The position numbers and the translations under genes are program-made. From assembly GCA_948567375.1 (NCBI GenBank), contig OX419758.1:5895001-5959000 (forward strand): DNA of 64,000 nucleotides. The letters are read 5' to 3'. The DNA comes from Lunularia cruciata (Eukaryota; Streptophyta; Marchantiopsida; Lunulariales; Lunulariaceae). The notes beneath the pieces are model-generated. The model had not been told where the DNA came from. It was given only the letters and a program-made list of their open reading frames with translations, and ran no database searches. This document shows positions 55,903 through 64,000 of this stretch, piece by piece (the stretch's first letter is position 1; every line of letters starts with the position of its first letter).

Positions 55903-58900
55903 AACCTCCCCCCTTTTAAGATGCAATGTCCTCATTGCAAAGTTGTTGCTCAAAAGATTACACTAACACCAATGCATTGGTCAAGTTGACTATTGCTTCC
56001 CATGTTGCCTCATACAATGAGTACCCTTTCCACTATACAAGATATTCCACACGCAAATGGCAAGTACCCTGGATGCAATTTTGAAGAATGCATTCAACTT
56101 TCTATTCAATGAATGTTGGACAAGGTCAAATGTCTTGTATGGAAGGAAAGTGGGGTAGTCAAAGGGCATATTTGCATATTAAGGAGATGTTGAATACTGG
56201 ATAAATCTTCATGTGTGCTGGTAGCTCAAGGTGGTAGGCCACTATGCTGATTTGATGAAGAATGGGAAAAGGTCCAATAAAATGAGGTCTAAACTTACGA
56301 GGGCCAACTAATGTGAGGTTGGTGGTTGATAGCCAGACTTGATCTCCAACACTTAACTCCATGTGTTGGTGGTGTGCATCTACATATTGCTTCTATCAAT
56401 TTTGGGTGATCTGCAATCAATGCTTGGCGTTCTCCACACCCTATTGGATTCTAGAAACAAAATTGTTGACAATGTCAACCTTAGTAGCCACCAAATGGAC
56501 CTTCATCAAGCTTGAAGGTATGAAAGGATGCTCTCCATACATGAGGAAGAATGAGGTGACCTGTGTGGAAGCATTCCCTGAATTGTTATAAGCAAATTTC
56601 ACCAATAGGAGTAAGGTGTCTCACCGCTCTTGCTCATCTAAGGTGAAGCTTTGGAGGATGTCCTCAATAGTGAGATTTTCCCACTCTGATTGTCCATCAG
56701 TCTAAAGCGGTGGTAAAGATGGTAAGCGGTGGATATGGCCAATTTGGTTTTGAAGAAACCAAAAAGTGTTCTCCAAGAAAAACTATTGAATTGAGTGCCT
56801 CTAATTTTGATGAGCACTCAAGACAGGCCATGGTAAGAGAAAACTACATCTAAGTACAACTGAGCTAGTTGTGGGGCAGCCATGTTCTTGGTGGTAGGAT
56901 GCACATGAATTATTGTTTTGAATCAGTCAACAAAGACTACAATGGAGTCAAACCTTGAGGTGGTCTTGGGCAATTCACAGACCAGATCCATGCTTACCTG
57001 TTCCCAATGTTGTGTAGGAGTGGGGAAAGATTGAAGGAGTTTTGTGGGAGCTTGATTGAAAGCTTTATTTTGTTGGCAAAGTAGGCAGCTCCAAACTTAT
57101 TCCATCACATTTTTGCTCGTCTTGGGCTTATAGTAATGGCATTTGATTGCATCCAAGGTCTTGTTCACTCCAACGTGACCTGCAATGGCGGAATCATGAC
57201 ATTCTAGTAGGATTGTGGTTCATATATCCTTGGCATCAGGATCCATAACCTACCATCATGAAAGGTGAGTGCTTGGGTGGTGATGATTCCTTTGGATGAT
57301 TGAGCTCTTATAATATGTGGATCAGTTTTTATAGCAATAAGAATCCTTGGCCAGAATTTTGGGTTTGTCTTGACCTCCACTCGTAGATTGTTTGCTATTG
57401 CCATTCAGATGAATGAATCTGCAAGTTGCTTCTTGCCTTCCACATATGTGATTGTCATGTTGAACCATTTTCTCCACTCTATCCACCAAATCTATCAACA
57501 AGAAAGATCTTTTTGTGTCTCAAGGTAGACAAGAGGTTTGTGGTCTATCTCCCCCACAAATGCCTTCTCCCTAAGATAGTGCTTCCAATGCTTGGTTGCA
57601 AGGATGATGGCTAGCTCTTCTTGTTTGGTGGTGTGATAGTTGCATTCTACCGGTAACAACTTATGAGAGAAATATGCAATTGGGTGCCATCTATCATGCC
57701 ACTCTTATTGTAGGATTGTTCCTATTGCTACGCCTGATGCATATGTAGCCAACTTGATTGGTCATTTTGGGTCATACCATTTTAAGATTGGTGCATGTAG
57801 TAATGTGTATTTCAATTCTTATGTGTTTCCCCACATCCACTTCTTCCCCTTGCCCAATAGTGCTATAAGAGGCTATGCAATCTTGGAGAAGTCCTCAAAA
57901 AATTGACAATAAAACCCCATCAATCCCAAGAAACTCTTGAGTTGAGTTTGATATTCTAGAAAACTCCATTTCTAAATGACCTCTATTTTATCTATTAACA
58001 CTTGGGGACCTTTTGCACTTACTCTATGCTCTAAGTAATCTACTTCAGATTTGCTAAACTTGTACTTTGAGATTTTGGCAAACAATTGATTTTGTCATAG
58101 AATCTAGAGGACTTCTTGTAGATGTTGCTTGTGCTCTATCATTATCCTATTGTAGACTAAGATTTCATTGAGGAAAATGATAAAAAATTTATTCAAGTAT
58201 GGAAGAAAGATATCATTCATCAAACTCATGAAAGTGGCTAGAGTGTTGTTGAGGCCAAATAGCATCACCAATTACTCAAAAAGACCTTGTTCAAAAGGTC
58301 ATTTTATGTACGTCTTCCTCTGCAATCCTAATTTGGTTGTAATTGCTTTGTAGATCAAGTTTGGTGAAGTGCTTTGCCCCATTGAGTTGATCAAACAAGT
58401 CATCCATGCAAGATAATGGGTATTTTTTCTTCACTATTTGTTGGTTTTGTCCCTAGTAGTTAATTCACATGCGTATTGGTCCATCCTTCTTCTTCACAAA
58501 CAATACAAGAGCCCCATATGGTGATATGCTGGGTTGGATAAACCAACCTTTTTTGCAACATATCTTTGATCTTAGCCTTACACTCCTCTAACTCATGAAT
58601 TGATAGTCGACATGGGGCCTTACAAGGAGGTGCTTTCTCAAAAGTATCTCAATTTTATGGTCTACTCTCCTTTTTCGTGGTACTCCTGAGGGTAATTCAT
58701 ATGGAAAGACATCTTGAAACTCATTGACCACATCTTTTAATTCCCAAGGAATTTGTCCATTATGGTGGGCACTTTGGGCTTCTCTTATTAGACACATGAA
58801 ACATATATCCATCTTACCAATAGATGTGGTCCTTATGACATAAAGAGGCAGCTCTTGCCTTTGTGATCTTTCTGTAACACCAAAGATCTTCCATTAACTA

Positions 58901-61014
58901 GTTCTCACTACCTTCTTTCTCCAATCCACCGTGGAGTTGTAGTGCTCCATCCATGGCATGCCTAAGATTACATCATAACCAACTAATCATATCACTTGCC
59001 ACTAGATTGCTTCTTGATACTCTCCTATAAATAGTGCTACTTTTCTACATAATGACTCAATCCTCTTTGTGTGCCCATTAGGTAACTCCACTTTGTCATT
59101 CTCATCCTTCTCTAGTTCCATCTCCAACCTTATTGCAACAAAGCAAGACAATAAATTCTCTTTTGCTCTAAGGTCTATCAATATTCTCATCAGGTTGCCT
59201 TCTAGGACTCCATTTATGACAATAAATTGAAAGTTTATCTTCCTCCACCTTTGCATACTTGTCCTCTTCCTCCCTCCACTTTTATTCTTCTTCAATGAGC
59301 AAGTAAGGCTACAAGGTACCTTTATTGGTGATCTTTGTTTTCCAATGTCACTTCAACTTCTTCTTCCTCAATTTGTCTCTCCATGTGGTTCAAAGATTGC
59401 TTGTATGGAGGTCAAGGGCCTCTAGGATGATGGGCACTACAATTGATGGTTATGTGCCCAACTTAGCCACAATTGTAATAGCATCATTATTTTGCTTAAG
59501 ACCTTTCTCCTTGTGGGACTCCATCTCTCCTTTGTTTGATCCATCCCCATTCTCCTTGAAGGGATTGTGCTCCTCTGTCTCATAACTTAATGTTACCCAA
59601 TTCCATAGGAATTGGTCCACCAAAATGGTGTGTCTCAGCTTGATAACTTTGCATCATTACTACCTCTCCACCTCCTCCAAGCGGCCTTGCTATTCTTTGC
59701 ATGTAGGCAATGGCTTCAAAAACAATGCAAGGATTTTGTACCATTACCTCTTGGTGAATTTGCTCTTTTAATTCCCTTTTGAAATTATCAAGAGCTTTGG
59801 CTAGACTCATATTGGTTATTGCAACCTATAGATCAAGAAATGCCTCCACAAACTCTTGTGTGCCATTCTTCTGATTCAACCCCTAGGGTCTGATTCGGGC
59901 CATCTACACTAAATCTATAGATTAGAAATTCTTGAGTAGCCCTTCTTGCATGGCTGTCCAAGTGACCACTCTTCCTTTGGTTAGCGATGATTGTTCCCAA
60001 GCATTATATCACGTGAGGGCTTTATTGGTCAAGTACCCACATGCAAACACACCTACAAAATGATCAGTGATCTTAGTGTGAACAATTAAAGGTATCAATT
60101 CATTCTTGAAATCCAATTTTCCACTACTTCCATGGAATGTTGTCCTTTGTAGTGCTCAATGTTGCACGTCTTTTTCATTCATAGTAACACTATGGCTTGG
60201 TTGTTGACCAATGTCAATGCCATCGGTATGAGTGATTCTCCAAGTACTTTGATTGCTGGTGCTGGTTGTTGGGATGGTTCCCCTTCTTGGATTACTTGAT
60301 CCTTCCTGAAGGCACATACTTGGTTTTGCAATTCCTCCATGGTCATCTTGATCTCCCAAAACTCATTCAACATCCCTTGCATTCCTTGCATCAACTCTTG
60401 CAACTACGGATCCATGATCCCTACATAGGGCCAATACTCAATTGCTACTTCCTACTTCAATAGAGAGTTACCATAATCACTTGGGAAGAAGCATGAATTA
60501 TTGAGACTACTATTGGGACCTTAGATGCTATCACTCGTCAATAATATTCCTTACCAAAATTGTGGATCACAAAATCCCTAAATATCACATTTGGTCTAAC
60601 TACATAATGGATTTCTACTTGCATGTTGAAAGGGGGAAGATTTAGTACATTCTAGATTCAAAACATCATAACAAAATGTAGATTGTCAAATCTCACTCTA
60701 TCATATATCACCACAATAGAATCACTAGGTTTGGCAAATTCATCATTGTGTCCATGAACTCTGCTCCAAATTGATAAACAAGAGATACTCTCATTTTCTC
60801 ACACTGGATGTACATAATCTTGATGTGGAATGAATTCAAGAATGGGAAGCATGGTGTAGGAAATTGTCCTCTAGGTGCCTCCATCTCATCCTCTCTCTAA
60901 AACACACTCCAAGTCTAACAATTGTACCAATTTTTCTCCCATCAAAAATTACTCAACTTTAGTAGCCTATGTCCTTCCAAGAGGGATGATCCACTCTCTT
61001 GGATTAAAACATCT
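55903..61014 (-). pseudogene. Nested Ty3/gypsy gag-pol, decayed
   Basis: Minus-strand order: gag (about 60403-59580) with a MQELMQGMQGMLNEF start region; a CX2C-type knuckle remnant near 59440; protease ILIDLRAKENLLS (about 59190; D-S-G changed to D-L-R); RT from ELPSGVPRKRRVDHKIE (about 58670) through a palm where the FLDD box reads FLNEIL (about 58170), so catalysis is lost; RNase H remnants (58.0-57.5 kb); linker/integrase; and the integrase C-terminal GPY/F-type module VGPRKFRPHFIGPFPI with YHLELPAHMKI (56362-56159). No chromodomain was found after it. Numerous stops and shifts. Confidence 0.82.
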
Positions 61015-61026
61015 GCTCTAATACCA
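61015..61026 (-). promoter_or_regulatory. tRNA-iMet primer binding site of the nested gypsy element
   Basis: The minus strand reads TGGTATTAGAGC, one base downstream of the LTR end (CTACA, A). One mismatch to the plant initiator-Met site. Confidence 0.85.
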
Positions 61027-61027
61027 T

Positions 61028-61628
61028 TGTAGTCCTCTAAGAACACAAGAACTCTCCAAGACAAACAAAAGAGAGAAGACACAAGTTTTTCATTTAATAC
61101 TCCCATGCCCCAAATGAGCATCTTGTCTTTATTATACAGCAAAGAGGATTCTCTCAAGGGAAGCTCCACCCTTGGATCAAATACATGGATTGGTGACATA
61201 TCAGTGAGATCTACCTTTAGATTAGGTGCATGCATGGGTGACATGCGGGTGTTGATCCTATCTAGTGGGTCAAACAATCTTTGACTAGAAGGAATCTTTA
61301 GGGAATCTTTTTTGTAGGAATCTCAAAATCACATGGGTGAGGTACCGTTGGAAAGCACTCAATGAGACAAACTTGGGAGCAGGAAAGGCCAGCCTGTCCT
61401 TTATGCCGAGGGAGCACATGTACATTTTTTTGAGACCTAATTCATCCGTTTAGGCCTCCAAAATTGACTCAAGTTTTCAGCTTGTTTTTGGCTCTTGCTC
61501 TATTAGTAAAAGTGTTCTTTTGGTGATATCTCTATCTGATCTCTCTAGCCCAACCTACATAACATCCTTCTAGATGTTACCAAGCCAATTTTCACCTCTA
61601 GATAATATGTCTAGCTATTGGTATTACA
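61028..61628 (-). repeat. 5' LTR of the nested minus-strand gypsy element
   Basis: 601 bp, TG...CA. The flanking 5-mers are TTAGG (61629-61633) and GTAGG (55301-55305), a target duplication with one change. The two LTRs differ at many positions, so the insertion is old but younger than its host element. Confidence 0.92.
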
Positions 61629-62018
61629 TTAGGCTATTTTTGGCCATCTATCTCTAATGATGCCAACCAATATGCCCTCATGTGTGACAATTATCAAAGA
61701 ATTGGCAAACCCGTATCATGGTACTTAGTGTACCTATACCTGATATTAGTAGCAAAACCATTCTAGAAGTGGGGAGTTAACTTTGTGGGGCATATTAATC
61801 CCGTATCCCAAGGGAGTAGGCATCATTGCATTAGTAAATCATTGTTACTATTTACTACATAACAAAATGGTAGAAGTTAAATATTTTGTCAAAAATTTTA
61901 TTGTTATCACCATACAATTTTGGGGAAAAAATGTCACTTCTAGGTTTGGCATTTCCTTATCTATTATTACAGACAATGGATCCCACTATATCAATGGAGT
62001 ATAGGATTTGACAAATAT

Positions 62019-64000
62019 GTAACAACCTAAATATCAACATACTAATACTAAAATTGTAAGACTTAATCAATCCCACAAAGATTGTAGGTTAGGTTATCCA
62101 ATCCCTTAGTGGAAGTGGGGAGCTAGATGAACAAGGAAGGAAACGGTACAGTCTTTGTGCAACTGGTCATTTAAGTGGCTTGAGGAGGAATTCTACTCAA
62201 GATTCCCCTAGCTAATCATAATTCCATTGAGGAATAAGAATCTCCTATGGATATTTACCCTTGGAGATGGTTAAAAGGTCTATCACCACCCGCCATCCCC
62301 TCCCCCCCAAACCATTCAATCTCTATGGTATGTCAATTAGAAAGTTCAACAACACATCTATAGAAAAATTCCTAATGCCATCTTTTATTTAGCTAATCAA
62401 TGCAATGAACAACCAAGAGCACTTATTAACAATATAGACACAAGCAATCCATGAAATTATGATTCACCATTTACCCTTTCATACCAAGCTAGGATAGAAG
62501 TGCATAATTTCATATAAGCCCTATGCCACATTGGCTTTTAGGCTCAAGAGTCACAATACAATCCTATGGGAGGATGTCCAATTTTTGTATTGCACTCCTA
62601 ATAGTCCCAGCTGAAAATGGTATGGTATCCTTAGTCTACAAATCCCTACTTCTTGGGGAATCCTTTAGCTGCCTCCACTATAATTCAAGATTACACTCAC
62701 AAGGGGAACAATCCTCTTAAATATTGGATCCTAAACCTAAAAAGAATTTTATCTCCTACCATCATCATTATATTGAACGTGACCGCTACTTCTCTCATAG
62801 CTTGTGCCCTACATGCTAATTAGCTATCCTTCCTTAGATGTCTTCTCCTCTAGATGTACATAATCTCCTTGTCAATATGCCACTAGATTCTTAATTACTA
62901 TTGTCTAACAACTTTACATGCTTGTAGTCTTGGCTCCCATACCCAAGAACAATAGGCCAACCCACACTTAGTCTATCTGGTAGGCAATTTTCTTTGGCAT
63001 AGCCATCCCTTGTATGCTCCTATAAAGGAGTCTATCCCACATCTAGTCTTCTCACAAAAGTCCTTTTTTCCCTGCAACATAATGCTCTCCTAAGTCCTTG
63101 CACTCTAAGCAAGACTAAAAGGATTTACCTCTTTTTCTTATTTATTTTTTCTTGGGGAAAGAATTGAGCTATCATTTGGTAATAGGTTGTTGTATGATCT
63201 CTCTTCTAATAGTCCTTGAAGATGGTATCCCATACATCAATGAACCCATCCATGTGTGCTAAATCCAAGGTCCTATCCAAATAGCAACTCCACATACTTG
63301 CTTGCTACACGATATACATGAAGACTACATTGGCAATTGTTTGCCAAAAGGGATTACACATGCTCTCTTCTTTGTCATCTCAACCTAGTTGGTTCTACAG
63401 TTAGGCAAGAGCCTTACAATATACTACAACACAAAACACTACATGTTCCCTTGTGGTATACCACTAGTTCCAACAACTTTCCAACATGTCCATGGTCTCT
63501 TGCAATTCTATATGATAGAGTCATACTTTTGGTCAACAATGAGGCTTCTTCCTATAGGAGAAGTGATGAATTACCATTGCATAGTATACCTCCATGTATA
63601 GTATTTCCCTAAGTGTCCCTCTTAGGCCTTGGAGTAAGGCGTCCAATGGTATAGGTAATCTGATTGTGTTCATGTTGGAACAAGTGGTGACTGTTGGAGC
63701 TGGACCTTAGAATTCCAAGGAGAGCCAACACAACAATATATTGGTTGGGAACATCAATCTTTCATGTTCTTGGAACCAAATAGATACATGAAGGATTCAA
63801 TTGTGGCTAAGTACATAATTGAAATCCTCATGTACTACATTAAGGAGTACAGGACTTCTTACCCTAATTTTCCAATTTGCATGGTAGGCTATAGGAAGTC
63901 TCTTCACCATGGATTTACTGGATTTAGGTATATACATAATGGCTTGATACAATCAGGACCACTAGAATTAGGGTCTTTATTGCTGAGATCTGCATCTTGA
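62019..64000 (+). other. Unrecognised sequence, possibly a further insertion
   Basis: The integrase of the gypsy element stops abruptly at TGTAACAACCTAAATATCAA (62019), a typical LTR-like start, so another element may begin here. No second LTR, primer site or domain was found. The open frame 63764-64000 runs off the window and has no recognised motif. Confidence 0.3.

Larger units (their letters stand above)
49600..62018 (+). mobile_element. Decayed plus-strand Ty3/gypsy element with three nested insertions
   Basis: Pieces in order: gag-like decay (49.6-50.3 kb); protease HIDYGSSMNIM (about 51105); RT fingers FLIPKKDTRRLQICVDFWKLNSL (about 52430-52500), interrupted by repeat C (52540-53230); RT palm with YTCRVMPLEFQNAPTMFHR and MELYLDDIRTYN (about 53370-53490), interrupted by reversed repeat C (about 53932-54620); RNase H/connection (54626-55226) with CHADHEALKYLI and EYNPSKSHDNADFLS; integrase finger split by the gypsy element at 55306-61628, continuing YFWPSISNDANQYALMCDN; integrase core WGVNFVGHINP and ITDNGSHYINGV (about 61770-62005), where it breaks off. 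The finger type resembles non-chromovirus Tat/Athila-like plant elements. Many stops; an old copy. The LTRs were not found. Confidence 0.75.

Noticed and set aside
1-64000. CRISPR arrays, bacterial operons, plasmid or phage modules
   Set aside because: No regularly spaced direct repeats of CRISPR type, no ribosome-binding-site-linked ORFs, and the content is eukaryotic (introns, 18S/5.8S, LTR elements).

Overview
The window is repeat-rich nuclear DNA from a plant-lineage eukaryote. The evidence is an 18S-ITS1-5.8S-ITS2 rDNA fragment whose 18S start and 5.8S read like those of a seed-free land plant (bryophyte-like) or a close streptophyte relative, several Ty3/gypsy elements primed from initiator tRNA-Met, a decayed plant-type non-LTR reverse transcriptase, and one intron-containing gene. 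I could not identify the species. No intact host gene is visible.

Layout. 1-2287: a TATA-bearing element coding for an unknown coiled-coil protein (minus strand), sitting in the broken 3' LTR of a chromovirus-type gypsy element (2288-7725, minus). 8542-9618: a solo LTR with a perfect 5-base target duplication. 9.6-25 kb: lower-repeat DNA with a broken POT-family peptide transporter gene (11.0-13.4 kb), short tandem repeats, an AT-rich stretch and a decayed non-LTR RT (20.5-22.8 kb). 26.2-41.35 kb: a nested block. One copy of a dispersed LTR-like repeat (here 'repeat C') is split by a small two-module solo terminal repeat and then by an rDNA fragment. The 18S of that fragment is itself split by a 9.9-kb Ty3/gypsy element. 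41.3-49 kb: a 142-bp near-perfect palindrome, a second copy of the unknown ORF family, and gene-poor DNA. 49.6-62.0 kb: a decayed plus-strand gypsy element broken by two repeat C copies in opposite orientations and by a complete minus-strand gypsy element (55306-61628). 62-64 kb: nothing recognised.

The most interesting object is the element at 28542-38436. Its polyprotein runs gag (zinc knuckles), aspartic protease, a C5 DNA cytosine methyltransferase with motifs I, IV (PCQ), VI (ENV), VIII and IX/X, reverse transcriptase with YIDD, RNase H, DDE integrase and a C-terminal PHD finger. Its repeats do not form an ordinary LTR pair. They read A1 - internal - B1 - A2 - B2, with A1 and A2 both 449 bp and B about 106 bp, a split-direct-repeat layout known from PAT/Ngaro tyrosine-recombinase elements, yet the integrase is of Ty3 type. 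A separate A-B copy at 26394-26948 has the same outer limits, so the layout probably belongs to the family. Nearly all in-frame stops in the element are C-to-T changes (CGA to TGA, CAG to TAG), and the rDNA shows the same CG-to-TG/CA decay. A retroelement carrying its own cytosine methyltransferase therefore appears to have been worn down by the mutation that cytosine methylation causes.
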